From: Saccharum officinarum
Lineage: Eukaryota; Streptophyta; Magnoliopsida; Poales; Poaceae
Assembly (NCBI GenBank): GCA_020631735.1
Contig: CM036209.1
Coordinates: forward strand, 4,749,451 to 4,813,450
Length of the DNA stretch: 64,000 nt
Direction: 5' to 3'
Positions 12,176-24,270 of the stretch are shown in pieces. The stretch's first letter is position 1. Each line of letters opens with the position of its first letter. The notes under the pieces are model-generated. The model was given only the letters and a program-made list of their open reading frames with translations, had not been told where the DNA came from and searched no databases. A program made the translations under genes and the position numbers.

Positions 12176-13357
12176 GGAAGGAGTCCAATTAACCTCTCTC
12201 AATTACTGCGATCGTCCGATTTTTTTTTCCTGATCTACAAAATCAGTTTTTTAACCTCTCTCATTTCTGACAACCGTACACTTTTATACCCTGGCGATTT
12301 TGATGGTGGTGTCTATTGACGTGGTGCCACGTCAGAGAAGGTAAATTAGACTAAGTTGAAAGTTCAGGAGGTAAATTGAACTAAAAATAGTTTTATAACA
12401 AAATATAAAAATTAATAAAAAATCAAAAAAAAAATTCAAATATATTTCACATGGAAAAATAATGCCATTAAAGATCCTAAACCTTGTTTAGTATTGAAAA
12501 CTCATAGAAAAAAATATTTTAGCTCGAAAAATTATGAAACTTGTTTCAGATTTTTCTAAAATCATGCTCTATGTTATGGTGCCTATCTTTAAATTGTTTG
12601 AATCTTGATGGACTTATTTTTGGTGCTTATTTTCTAGTAGAAGCTCATGTATCTATTATAATTAGTTAATACTGAACATGGGAACTACATAGAAACGTCC
12701 GTGAAGCATCATCAGGACCGTAGTGGGCACTGGTCTCCTACCCTAGATAAATTTCCAAGTAGTTATGTTAAATAAGTAGCTACATGCACCCTACCCCACG
12801 TGTGCATGCACGCGTGAACCCTTTGTTTAATATATTTTACAAACTATTAAATTTAATTAAGTTTTAGTGCAATGAAATTTGGAGAGTAATGTGGCAGAAA
12901 AAAATCTAGATGGTAGCACATGGGTCATGATATTGGTACAAATTGAATCAAGTGACATAAATGAGATATTTAAAGCTATGCACCATAGCATAGAGCATGA
13001 TTTTAGAAAAATATATAAAACTTTTTTCATAATTTTTCGAGCTAAAACAAACTTTTTATGAATTTTCTAAGATTAAACCGTGTTTTAGGATTTATTTAAT
13101 TGAAATATTTTTTCATTAAAAATATTTTGATAAGTTTTTGAATTTTTTTATGAATTTTTAGATACTTTTTATAAAAAGATTTCTAGTCCGATTTACCTTC
13201 TGACGTGACGCCACATTAGCAAAACCATCGTCAAAATCGTTAGATGCAAAAGTAAACTGTTTTAAAAGTTGAGGGAGGTTAAAAAACTATTTTTACAGAT
13301 CAGAGAGGAAAATCGGACGACCGTAATAGTCAAGAGCGGTAAATTGGACCTTTTTCC
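12176..13357. mobile_element. Nonautonomous Mutator-like element with long inverted repeats
   Basis: A perfect 9-bp duplication ATTTCTAGC (12167-12175 and 13358-13366) flanks an element whose two ends are imperfect inverted copies of each other for several hundred bases. For example, the left CGATCGTCCGATTTT and GACGTGGTGCCACGTC pair with right-end complements, and an inner ATTATGCTCTATG-type stretch is mirrored too. The 9-bp duplication and long TIRs identify a MULE. No transposase is encoded. It lies between the divergent hnRNP-like and MATH-BTB genes, just upstream of the former's promoter. Confidence 0.85.
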
Positions 13358-13838
13358 ATTTCTAGCTGCCGAACAACGTGTGCGGGCCCAAGATGGAAAC
13401 TGAATTATGTCGCCCATCGTGAAAACACAAGTTCTTTCTTGTCGTCGTAGGCTCCGAGCGACATATTGTTTCTCACATCACGGGACACGACTCATCAATT
13501 CCTTCTCTTTCCTCGTTAAACTGTAGATCTAGGTCCAAATTACCTGCAAAATCCAATCCTCTTTTATTTTATTAGTTGCAAGGAAGTTTATACCCAGCCA
13601 CCACCGTATCTGCAGCGAAATTTTGAAGGAAAAAAAAACAAAAAAAATTCGGCGCCAACAAGATATTGCTCCAATGCATGCATTTGCTTATCTCGGGGAC
13701 AGAGATTTTCAAGATTGGAAGATCTTTTATTGACCGGGCTTATTACGTTTCCTCTCTGTTTAACGAATAAAGTCCATTGCCATGCTTATCTCTAGCGTAC
13801 CATGCAACCATATATTTAGATACTGCATATATACCTAC

Positions 13839-13847
13839 TATATATAT
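13839..13847 (+). promoter_or_regulatory. Candidate TATA box for the MATH-BTB gene
   Basis: TATATATAT lies about 120 bp before the chosen ATG at 13968, a normal distance for a plant core promoter with a short leader. A second TATA-like run at about 13810-13830 is also possible. Confidence 0.4.
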
Positions 13848-13967
13848 GCAAACCAATCCGCAAGGCTGCAATGCAACCAACCACCACCAAGACCACCTAG
13901 ATTTATCCATCTGCTTCTTCCGCTCCGGCGGCAGGTCCAGGTCACGTGCGTACGTCCGTCGTCGATC

Positions 13968-15150
13968 ATGGCGGCTACTGCCGCTGCTCTCGCCCTGTCG
14001 TCTGTTGCTCGGCAGCTCTCGCGCTCCGCCTCCACCATCTTCATGCGCGAAGTGAGCGGCTCCCACAAGCTCACCATCGACGGCTACTCGGCGACGGCGT
14101 CAAGGAAGCTCCCCCAAGAGTGGTGGGCACCGTCCCAGGCTTTCGAGGCGGCAGGCTACAGCTGGCGGATCTGGTACTTCCCCAATGGCCGCTGCAAGGA
14201 AGGAGACGATGATTGCATCTCCTTGTTCCTCGAGCTCGTCCATGGCGGCCAGCACCACCACCCCCCGCACACTGATCCCGTCCAGTTCAAGTTCAGCTTG
14301 CTCGATCAGGCCGGGAACCCGGTGCCCGGCTACAGCCGCTCGAAAGAACTATGCGCCTTCTGGCTGCACCCACCGAGTGGTCCGATCCCGGCCGGATCAA
14401 CGACTGCTCCGATCGGATTCGACGACTTTGTCAAGTGGAAAGACCTGCACGAGTCCGGAGCCCTCAAGGACGACCGATTCGCGATCAGGTGCGACATCAC
14501 CGCCATCAGAGACTGGCCCGAGCCCGACAACGACGACGGCGCTCCGGTGAGTACCGTCGTGGTGCCGCCGTCCGACCTGCACCAGCAACTCAGCGACCTC
14601 CTGTGGAAGCAGAAGCACGGAGCAGACGTGGTCATCGACGTCGCTGGGGAGACGTTCGACGCGCACGGGTGGCTGCTGGCGGCGCGGTCGCCGGTGCTGG
14701 GAATCGGAGCTGCAAGCGCTAACCAGCAGCAAGAAGGAGAAGGAATCGTCGGGTGCCGCACGCCGCGTGATGAAGATCAAAGGCATGGAGCCCAAGGTGT
14801 TCAAGGCGATGCTCCACTTCATGTACACCGACGTGCTGCCCCAGGATGAGCAGGACGGCGACGGCGTGGAGATGGCGCAGGGGCTGCTCGCGGCGGCGGA
14901 CAGGTACAAGCTGGAGAGGCTGAAGCTGATGTGCGAGGAGGCGCTGTGCAGGCGCATCGACGTCGACACGGTGGCGGCCACGTTGGTGGCCGCGGAGGAG
15001 CACCGGTGCCAGGCTCTCAAGGCTGCGTGCTTGGAATTCATGGCTCTCCCTGGGTGTATGAAGGCGGTCATGAAGACCCGTGGCTTCGAGGAGATGAAAC
15101 CTACCTGCCTCCCTCTTCTCGTTGAGCTTGTCGTCAAGCAGTTGGCTTGA
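13968..15150 (+). pseudogene. MATH-BTB protein (CUL3 adaptor type), single-base frameshift
   Basis: The intronless frame starts at MAATAAALAL (13968). A MATH (TRAF-like) domain spans about residues 20-165 (GSHKLTIDGYSAT, WRIWYFPNG, ISLFLEL, FDDFVKW). A BTB domain follows (KHGADVVIDVAGETFDAHGW, LAARSPVL). At 14699-14701 a GGG run has one base too many for the family phrase, so the frame leaves the BTB. The proper frame resumes with KKEKESSGAARRVMKIKGME, HFMYTDVLP and a C-terminal BACK-like helix region, ending TGA at 15148-15150. Without that base the product would be about 393 residues, normal for grass MATH-BTB (BPM) proteins, which recruit substrates to CUL3 ubiquitin ligases. It is either a fresh pseudogene or a sequencing error. 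Sequence quality at that site decides. Confidence 0.85.
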
Positions 15151-15438
15151 TCGAGTACGCATACGTGCATGGCCGCATGCATATTATAGATACCCTAGCA
15201 ATGCTAGGTCTAGCTTATTCGTTGCAACAATATTTAATCTATAAACTTACAACAATATTTTGGAACCCTAAATAGTTTTAATTCAAAAACTTTTCAACTA
15301 CAAAGTTGTAGATCGCGTTGAGGGCTACAATTTTAATATAAAGTTTGTCTTCATTCAAGCTCATATGAAAAAGTTATGAATTAATTTTTGATATAGAATT
15401 TTTAGATCGCCCTATTTTGACTCAGATGAGACTCAAAA

Positions 15439-15640
15439 CCAAGTTTAGGGACTGGGATAACACAACTGAACAAGTTTGAGGACCTAAACGGGTGATTTCT
15501 AAGTTTAGGGACCGGGATGACACAGCCGAACAAGTTTAGAGACCGAGATGATACAGATGAACAAGTTTGAGGACCTAAACGGTCAATTTGCGAGTTTAGG
15601 GACCGGGATGACACAGTGGTACAAGTTTAGGGACCGGTGA
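15439..15640. repeat. Minisatellite, about seven degenerate 30-bp units
   Basis: The units begin AAGTTTAGGGACCGGGATGA or AAGTTTGAGGACCTAAACGG and alternate in an imperfect higher-order pattern. The same phrase occurs widely in grass intergenic repeats. It lies about 290 bp past the MATH-BTB stop codon. Confidence 0.7.
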
Positions 15641-15649
15641 TGGACTTTA

Positions 15650-16980
15650 CTCAAGATGGCTAGTTAGTTTTGGTGATGTGGTTTCACAGATTTGCAGGAA
15701 AATCTACTAGTTGGGGTCTCCTATTTAGGTATAGGAGATACGAGATAGGAGATATGAGATAAAGATATATGCATTCAACTATCACTTGTAGCCCTAGGGT
15801 TTCATTTGAGAGAGAATTCCCTCATTGCCTCAAACCTATAACAATCCCTTCATCATCATCCAAATTTATAGATTTTCTTCACTGCCATCCATTTAGAATT
15901 TTATCCCCTCATTGACATTACGGTGTATGGACAAGCCTTACAAGAGAATCTTAGTGCTCCGCTAGATTGTACACATGTCCTTAGCACCCACAATCATAGC
16001 ATCCATTCATACGCCACTTATGTCTCTGGTGGTTCACTATAAAAATATTCTCTAGTAGCGAGATTCAATTGTATACAGTTGTAGGCCCCATGATCCATCA
16101 AAAACCTGCCTTTTCTTCTCATCACCAAGTGCCACCAACTGCGACAGCGTGGGCAGGTGCCACGGCCTTACCGTTACCATGGCCAACCACCTCAAAAGAC
16201 GGCAAAACATAGCCATCATCATTGTTGGAGTATTCATCCGACGAGGTGTCGAAGTGTAGCTAGAGAAGGTGGCCAGTGGCCCCCGAGCCCGAGGCACCAG
16301 CAGGGGTGGCAGCCTTCGTGACATCATCCGAGCCGGCAGGGCGATCCGGTGAGGACTGAGGACTGAGAATCCCCTAGGGTGAGGTGCGGGCGAAGGATGA
16401 GGAGGAGAGGAGAGCAGGATGGGAGTACTTCGGCGCTGGGCGGCCGGAGGTGCTAGGAAGTGGACGCCGGGGCCGTAGTAGCCACCGACGGAAGCTCTCA
16501 CCTGCTCCGAGTTCTGGTTGAAGCTCGCATTGCAAACTGCCATAATCGTGAGAGGAAAAGGTATATGCCATGGGATCAATGTATTATTTTGCTAGAGTTG
16601 TGTCATGGCCACAGTTAATAGCACAGCTGCAATTGTGAAGGAAAATAATTATTTTGTTGAGTGTGTCTGTTTCATGTTCAGTGACCATTGGTTTCTTCAT
16701 CACTACTACATAGCTTTAATACCATAGACAACAGGCGATGAACCATCGTGAAGAAGAACGCAGGGTTTTTTTTTTCTCTCTTGAGGGCACATGCTCTCCT
16801 ACTATTGTCTCTCTCGTACTGTAGTGCACTCATCTTACTGTGTATCTGAGGGTGCATAGTAGGAGGGGCATGTGTCCTTAAGGACACAGTTTACTTTTCT
16901 ATGATCATCAAAATGTCAGCATTACAATGAGTCAAAAGGAAAAAAAAGATTAAAAATAGCAATTAATATTACACAGATGG
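15650..16980. other. Intergenic stretch without recognised gene
   Basis: A minus-strand frame of 175 codons at 16052-16579 is proline/serine-rich and lies over GC-rich sequence. It matches no family I know and is probably chance. CACTACTACATAGC at 16702 resembles a CACTA end but has no partner. Nothing else is supported. Confidence 0.4.
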
Positions 16981-16984
16981 AATG

Positions 16985-19290
16985 CATTGTAGTAACAAGA
17001 AACAAATACTGGTACATAACTTTTATTGAAATGAGGATCGGAGCAACCAGGAGAAGAGAAACATCATGGCAACAAGCGCCCACAATGATCAGTAAAAAGT
17101 TTCCAACCAGAGAAAGGAATAGGGAAAAAAAAAGTACTTACAAACACACGCCGAACAAACTAGTCTCGGCGAGCGCCACTTGTCAAACCATGTCGACAAT
17201 GAGAATCTCATCAGAATTGGACGTAGACGCGCTGGTGTGGAGATGGGAAGGTGATGAAGCGCCACGACTGCGGATCCCGGAAGTTGATGAAGTCGTGGCA
17301 TTGCCATTGTGGGCGTCAGAAGCCCGTGGAGCTGGAGCGGCGTTGTTGTTGTTTGCTTCCCGGCTTGGGAGCTCCTCTCTTTCCCTCTGCATCCTCTCCG
17401 TGAAGGTCTCCATCCCCATGTAGAACAGCAGGAGCCAAACGTAGGAGAGGAACTCCCCGCCTGAGCCCAGAGCCTTGGCATGCAGGTATCCTCTGCATCT
17501 ACTGGCAGAGAAGCAGAGCATCTCCACCCAGACTCCTTGGATCACTTCCCACATCTTCTCATCACCGAGATCATTCTTCAACTTCAGTAACCCTTGGGCA
17601 AGATCCCAGGCATCGTCGATGAAATTTCCTTTAGAACCTCCCTTTGGTTGGCCTTCCTTTGATTCATCTTGGGAACCTATTTCTGGATCTTGTTTCTTTG
17701 ACTTGTCCTGCATTGTTTTGATTAATGTCTTGATAAGCTCTTTCTCTTCCAACTGCTGACAGCAGCTCTGCGGATTCAGCTTGTTGTCCCCGACGAGGAT
17801 ATCCTTGAGCTCATCGTAGGCTGCCGTGAAGAGATTACTCCTAGTGCCAGGCAGTAACATCTCAGGATTCACAAACAGTAGGTTCGCCATGTAGTTGGAC
17901 ATCTGCCTGCACTGGACAGCTCTACATTTAGTCTCCTGGACTGGAGGGGTATCTCCTTCCGTTTCTGGAAACGGGGTGGAGAAGAAGCAGAAATCCGTGG
18001 CGATGTGCTAGAGCAGCACACTCTCATCGAATGGCTCCTTTATGCTCCAGCTCAGGTGTTCATTCCCCTCAAGCGCCCATTGGCCCCTGTTGTCGCTGAA
18101 GCTGCGGTAGCTAGCAACGTCTTGTATTGTCTTCTCCCATCCGGCTTTCAGATATTGAAGAACCAACTCTGTAATTCTACCGGACGAGAAACACGGCTTC
18201 ATGCACCAGTGTCGGTCCACCAGGTCTCTACATCCAAGCTTGGTTGCAACCCACATCAACTTGCCGTGGTTCTTGTTGCGGGCAAAGTACCCTGCGAGGC
18301 TATATTGTGCGACCATCTCTGGCCAATGTTCCCCCGTAATGGCATTGGCGACATGGCGCAGGAGTGGATTATGGTAAGTAGGAACATCCATATCCACCAA
18401 AATAAGAGGATAAATGGAATAAACTTCTAGCGCAAGAGTACCAACGAGTATGGCATACGTAATCCTGGTATCAGTATCAATATAAGCTTCTTTGTGGCTC
18501 ATGCGGAAGAGCATCCAGAGACAACTGGCTGCCAGCGATAGCATAGCACCGCACGTGACATCCATATCAAACGGCGGCAAATAACTCCAATTGCAGTTGC
18601 ATAACTATCGAAATCACTTTCCATAGGAGTGGCTGTAGTCTTTAGTTTGGTGTAAAGGAGGAGGAACGCACTAGAAAGCCCTCGTCGCACGTAGCCATAT
18701 GCTGTCATCTCTGCTTTCTCTTGGTTAATAAGCACCCAGAAATATTTAAAGATACTAAGGCCTTGTTCACTTCCCATCTCAACCCAAAATATTTTCTCTT
18801 CCACCCATCACATCAAATCTTTTCTACGCATGCATGGAGCATTAAATGTAGGTAAAAAAGATAACTAATTACATAGTTTGTCTGTAAATGTCGGGACGAA
18901 TCTTTTGAGCCTAGTTAGTCCATGGTTGGACAAATTTTGCCAAATAACAACGAAAGATGCTATAGTAACTTTTTCACCTACTTTTCGCGAAGTGAACACA
19001 CCTAAGCCGACGGCCAGCATACGGAGATGAAAGATCCACGAATAGCTTATAGGCCTCACCAAGGAGTATCCGTTCTCTTTGTCGTTGTTTTCGCCTTCTA
19101 GTCCGCTTATTAAGATCCTCCACAGGAGCCCTTTCTCTTTTTGCCCCACCTTCATCCTTTTGATCTCCGACAACAAAATCACTTTCCCGTTTCACGTACT
19201 CCTCGAACGGATCCATCTCATCTTTGTCTTGTTTTCCTGTCCATCCAGCAACACCAGAAACATTATTTATTATTATAAAGGATCCTAAGC
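16985..19290 (-). pseudogene. DUF4220/DUF594 family gene copy A (5'-truncated, disabled)
   Basis: Reading leftwards, the copy gives KRESDFVVGDQKDEG and LLGEAYKLFVDLSSPYAG, then a Tourist MITE (18759-19002). It continues with YFWVLINQEKAEMTAYGYVR, a frame change near 18600, then PPFDMDVTCGAMLSLAAS, HWPEMVAQYSLAGYFARNKN, and DESVLL followed by a TAG stop at 18008-18010 where relatives have Trp (WHIATDFCF). It ends with the DUF594 signature EMLCFSASRCRGYLHAKALG, FLSYVWLLLFYMGMET and a low-complexity N/S/A tail to 17183. These are multi-pass membrane proteins of unknown function, greatly expanded in grasses. The N-terminal DUF4220 part is absent. Sequence down to 16985 resembles the 3' flank of copy C. 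Confidence 0.85.
18759..19002. mobile_element. Tourist-like MITE inside DUF594 copy A
   Basis: The termini GGCCTTGTTCACTTC and GAAGTGAACACACC are inverted, with TAA on each side (18756-18758 and 19003-19005), as expected for PIF/Harbinger elements. It splits an exon of the DUF594 copy. Confidence 0.8.
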
Positions 19291-19296
19291 CTGCCG

Positions 19297-19820
<524 letters not shown>

Positions 19821-19936
19821 TAAAAAGATACTACTCACTCCATAAAAAAATATATATCTCGCTTCCCGAGGAATCAAATAATTTTAAATCTAACCAAATA
19901 TATACAAAAACTATTAATATTTATGGTACATGATTG

Positions 19937-20289
19937 AGGCCTTGTTTAGTTTTTCCCCTAAAGTTTAATCTCTATCCTATCAAATGTTTGATACATGCAT
20001 GGAGTATAAAATATAGACTAAAAAATAATTAATTGCACAGATTGCGTCTAATTTGCGAGACGAGTCTTTTAAGTCTAATTAGTCCATGATTTAACAACAT
20101 GGTACTACATTAAGCTACAGTAAACATATGCTAATGATGGATTAATTAGCCTTAATAAATTTGTCTCACGGAGTACCGTGAACTTGTGTAATTTGTTTTA
20201 TAATTACTATTCGAACGCTCACATGTGACATCCCGATGTAACAGCTGATGTGACACCCAAAAACTTTACACCTTGTATTTAAATAAGGC
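19937..20289. mobile_element. GGCCTTGTTTAG-type MITE
   Basis: The block opens GGCCTTGTTTAGTTTTTCCC and closes with a weak inverted counterpart ending AAGGCC. Inside are CGAGACGAGTCTTTTAAG and CTAATTAGTCCATGATT, phrases shared with many cereal MITEs. The last 30 bases are decayed and the duplication is uncertain. Confidence 0.6.
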
Positions 20290-20384
20290 CGATTAATTGT
20301 GGAATATATTTCTTAATAAACATGTATGAAGATATAAATATTGATGGTATTTGACTCATCCTAATTAAGGAAGCAAGATTTATG

Positions 20385-21459
20385 TTTTTTTTTACTAAAG
20401 GATGCCTCACTACCTTGTTGCGGTGGAGGACGATCACTGTTTTCCACACAAGCTCTTTCACTTTGGGCCTCGTTACCCTTGTTCTTTTGTTCTTGGACGA
20501 AAGCCTTTGCTTGTTTCCCGTACTTCTCGAGCGAATGCAAATCCATCTCGCCTGCTTCGCCTCTTTTTGCTGTCCTCTTAGCAGAGCTAACAAGGCTAGT
20601 AATGCTCGCCCTCTTGAGAGCCCAAGGCTTTGTGAAGCATTTCAGAACCCCAGGGATGAACAATAGGATTGATGCCTGCAGCAGCCTCTTGTCGCTACCT
20701 GGCGGCCATGATTTGCAAAACACATAGATGGCCACTGTGACCTGAGGCGCGCAGGGAAAAGGTAACTGGTAAATAAATTTTATCGTGAAATATCAGATCA
20801 AATTCAAACAATATGTTTTCTAGAAATTGATATTTCTCTATTAAAATGTCCCTAATAAATCAATAATCGTACATCACAATACCGCATGGTATAACAATCA
20901 AGAAAGAATAATTAACAGGATAATATATTTTATCACAAGTTAACATTAACACAATAGACAATGGATTGATTGGATTCATTACACAAGCAAATAAAATTCC
21001 GATAAACAAATCTAATCATATATAGGGTCTAAACGAAACATGAAATATCAGTTTTTTTTTCCCTTTTTGCACAAAAAATGTATATATATTATCATTGACC
21101 TGGGACACCGCAGTGAGCAAGTGACGACTCCATAGCTCGTTGTCTTCGATGTTGTAGGCGGTGATGCCGTCATGTCCGCCGAGATGAAGTAGGAGGATGG
21201 GAGCCCACATCACCTCCAGCTTGCTCTTGCCTCCGCGATCTTGATCCTTATGGCGGTTGAAGAGCGTGGCGAGAGCGTATATCGCGATAGCATCACCGCC
21301 AAGGTATGCCAACCACATTACAAATCTGATCCACCCTGGAATGGCCCGACTACGTAAAAAGGTAAAGATTAAGAGAAGGGATTGGACGGCGAGGCTGCCG
21401 AGGACGAGGACTCGCATCTGCGACTCCTCCCACCAGTGCACAGCACTCGTGACACCCAT
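20385..21459 (-). pseudogene. DUF4220/DUF594 family gene copy B (3'-truncated)
   Basis: Exon 1 (21459-21100, 120 codons) starts MGVTSAVHWW and has the DUF4220 words LRVLVLGSL-like, WLAYLGGDAIAIYALATLFN and EVMWAPILLLHLGGHDGITA. It ends VSQ at a GTCAAT donor. Exon 2 begins at 20741 after CTCAG with VTVAIYVFCKSWPPGSDKRL and runs to about 20385 through a basic/acidic linker (EMDLHSLEKYGKQAK). That linker is paralogous to the segment of copy A beginning EMDPFEEYVKRESD, so A and B are separate copies with overlapping coverage and are not halves of one gene. No DUF594 C-terminus follows; MITEs lie immediately downstream. The rest of the product is missing, so function is doubtful. Confidence 0.75.
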
Positions 21460-21835
21460 CTCTCTCGTCTCTCTCAGAAAACACACGGGGACGCTAGGTG
21501 AGAGACGATTGAGAGGTGATTCAGTACATACAGGGGCTCACCCGCTAATGATCCTACTGATATATATATGTATATATATATTTGGCAGTATGAAGAGATT
21601 AACGATACATGCGGCATTGTCATGTGCCAGCCTCCATCTCTTATATGGAACCTGCAGGATCACAGACACTTTCTTTTTGAAAGGAGAAAACATCGTCTCT
21701 GCTTTTAAAAGCAAGTTTTAACACATTCATAGCTGGGGATACCAGCACCCATACGCACGCAAAGAGCAAAAGAACTATCTAAACAAAGCTATTAAAGGTC
21801 CACAATCTCCGAGAATACACAGGGATCTGATTGCT

Positions 21836-22620
21836 TTTGCTTGCACTCAACTCTGTAATTCCAGGTACGGCTCCATGCAGCAGTGTCGGTCCACCAGCTC
21901 TCTACATCCAAGCTTGCTTGCAACCCACATCAACTTTAATTTGCCGTGGTTCTTGTTGCGGGCAAAGTATCTGATGAGGCTACATTGAGCGGCCATCTCA
22001 GGCCACTGTTCCCTGCTAATGGCGAATGGACTCTCGGACTTAGAAGTATCCCGGCCTCAACGTAGAGAAAATAGGAAAAGTGGAACAAAAACTTGTAGCA
22101 CAGCAGTACAACAGAGTATGGCATACGTAATCTTGGCATCAGTATCATTGTAAGCTTCTCTGTGACTGTTGTGGAATAGACCAAGCAACTGCTGCCCATG
22201 GGGTAGCACCATACGTGACAGCTGTTTCAATTTGCGGCATTACATTTGAGTCAAGAAAAATGAGTAAAAAAAATACCAACATCACGTAGGGTGTTATTAT
22301 AACAAGAAACGAACACCATTACATAGCTTTTATTGAGATGACGATCAAGACCAATAGGGAGAAGCATGACAACAAACGTCCACAACAATCAGGAATGGGA
22401 AAACAAAAGGAAAAAAAAATTACGAAAATGTCAAAATAGCCTCCACGATCGAGAGCGACCTTGTCAAACCAGTTCTTCTCCGATGATGTGATTCTTGGAG
22501 GATGGAGACACGGTGAAGTGTACCTCCGAAGGAGATGAAGTCGTGGCATTGCCATTGGAGCACTGCTGTTGTTTGCTTCCCGCTGGAAAGCTCCTCCCTT
22601 TCCCGACGCGGTTATAGCGC
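21836..22620 (-). pseudogene. DUF594 gene copy C (fragments plus 3' end)
   Basis: Minus-strand translation of 21836-22200 gives REAYNDTDAKITYAILCC-like sequence, EQWPEMAAQCSLIRYFARNK, MWVASKLGCRELVDRHC, then degenerates, matching the middle of copy A. Separately, 22480-22620 gives the C-terminal tail (GNATTSSPSEVHF) and 22285-22450 matches the 3' flank of copy A (CATAGCTTTTATTGA against CATAACTTTTATTGA). The order of the two parts is scrambled relative to copy A, because the 3' end lies on the 5' side, which points to rearrangement. Confidence 0.7.
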
Positions 22621-22875
22621 GACCCACGCGCCCGCGTACTCAGCTTCCAGACGCCAGTGCATGCGCCCGCATACTCACTTCCGCGTGCAAGCATACACAG
22701 CCATACTGTCCTGATGCTCGCCCAAATCAAAAAAGTAAATATTTTCTTTGAATTGCTATAATTTTTGAATGGTATATCCATTTTCAATTCCCTCTACACT
22801 GATGTGTTCTACGTGACGAGAAGAACAAAGCTAGACCCCACTTGCATATGTTTCAAAAAAAAATTTATTTTCGTA

Positions 22876-22993
22876 GCAATTTATGTGTAGTACTACCCTA
22901 AAGTTGCTACTCTATAATACTAAAGTTGCTACGTAGCAATTTATGTGTAGTAGTACCCTAAAGTTGCTATTTTATAATACTAAAGTTGCTACT
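22876..22993. repeat. Two-unit tandem repeat, about 57-58 bp each
   Basis: GTAGCAATTTATGTGTAGTA, then CCCTAAAGTTGCTA and ATAATACTAAAGTTGCTAC, occurs twice head to tail with a few differences. Its role is unknown. Confidence 0.75.
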
Positions 22994-23096
22994 CCAATCC
23001 GTGGAACGACGCTCGCTCCCCGATGGGCCAGGCCGCATGGCGCGTACCAGGCCGGAGGGTCGCTCGCTCCCCAGGAAGCGGGACCCCGCGCGCAAT

Positions 23097-23925
23097 AAAC
23101 TTTCCGCTCCGAGAAGGTCTCCATCCCCATGTAGAACAAGAGGAGCCAGACATAGGAGAGCTAGGAATTGCCCGCCTGAGCCCAGAGTCTTAGCGTGCAG
23201 CTATCCTCTGCTGCATCTGCTGGCGCAGAAGCAGAGCATCTCCAGCTAGACGCCCTGGATCACTTCCCACAACTTCTCCTCACCCAGAGCCAACGATCCT
23301 TGGGCAAGAGCCCAGGTGTCAGACATGAAATCTTCCTTTGACTCCTCTTTAGAACCTGCATCTTCTGACTCCACTCCTTTCTCCATGAGCTCTTCCTCTT
23401 TCGCTGGAGCATGAAACCTTTAGGCTGTAGTGAAGAGATTCCGCCTAGTCCTAGGCAATAGCATCCATCTCAGGATTAACAAACAATAGGTAGACCATGT
23501 AGTTTGACATCTGCTTGCATAGTACCGCTTTACACGGTTTCGATTGCTCTTCACGTTTTAGGAGGTGTCCTCAAGAAGAAGCAGAAATCCGTGGCGATGT
23601 GCCAGAGGAGGACACTCTCATCGTCTAGTATTTTTTTCCTGCCATCCAGCTCTCAGATATCTAAGAACCAACTCTGTAATTCTGCCGGACGAGAAGCAAG
23701 GGCTCATGCCCCAGCGTCGGTCCACCATGTCCTTGCATCCAAGCTTGCTTGCAATCCACATCAGCTTGCCATGGTTCTTGTTGCGAGAAAAGTATCCTAT
23801 GAGGCTATATTGCGCGACAACATCTGGCCATAGTTCCCTGGTCTTGTGGTCTTCGCGATCAGCCACCTCGATCTCGTTGAGCAATTCATAAGGAGAACTA
23901 AAGGTGTAAGATTCTAGCACAGCTC
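23097..23925 (-). pseudogene. DUF594 gene copy D (decayed)
   Basis: The 5' part (23925-23625) is open and reads ESYTFSSPYELLNEIEVADR, ELWPDVVAQYSLIGYFSRNK, MWIASKLGCKDMVDRRWGM and GRITELVLRYLRAGW. After a stop and frame changes, 23097-23510 keeps nucleotide similarity to the DUF594 C-terminus of copy A (for example TCTCCATCCCCATGTAGAAC on the plus strand in both). Upstream, the frame runs without a stop into the tail of a chromovirus polyprotein. Confidence 0.8.
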
Positions 23926-24265
23926 TGGTCCTTCTGGGCTGGTCCTCGGGAGTGCCTTCATGGGCTTGAGTGGGCTGATTGATGACATTCCCTCCCTCTT
24001 GAAACACTGCTTGTCCCCAAGCAGTGGCCCTTGGAAACTCTTGGCGCAATGCTTTGTAGTCCTCGCAGGTCGTCAGAGCTGAAGGAAGATTGTTCCATTT
24101 CACCAGGACTTGAGACATAGATGATGTTCCACGGACCACAGTACGTGTCTGCAAGACCTGTTCTGGTGCCAGGGTGAATAGCAAAGTCAGAAGGCAGCGT
24201 CGGAGTTACCTGGTGAGTTGCGCCGACAGCCTGTTTCAGTTGCGAATCATGAAAGACAGGATGAA
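23926..24265 (-). pseudogene. Ty3/gypsy chromovirus integrase C-terminus (fragment)
   Basis: Minus-strand translation gives TLAPEQVLQTRTV, SQVLVKWNNLPSALTTCEDY and EFPRATAWGQAVFQEGGN. This is the chromodomain-like end of plant chromovirus pol proteins (Reina/Tekay type wording). It continues the gypsy remnant at 29210-31690, from which it is separated by the copia element. Its downstream end abuts DUF594 copy D at about 23925 and no LTR follows. Confidence 0.8.
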
Positions 24266-24270
24266 CTGAG

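Noticed and set aside
16052..16579. Minus-strand frame of 175 codons
   Set aside because: No recognisable domain, Pro/Ser/Arg-rich over GC-rich DNA, no promoter context.
16702..16716. CACTACTACATAGC, possible partner of the CACTA end at 5428
   Set aside because: It is in the same orientation rather than inverted, and 11 kb away across intact genes.
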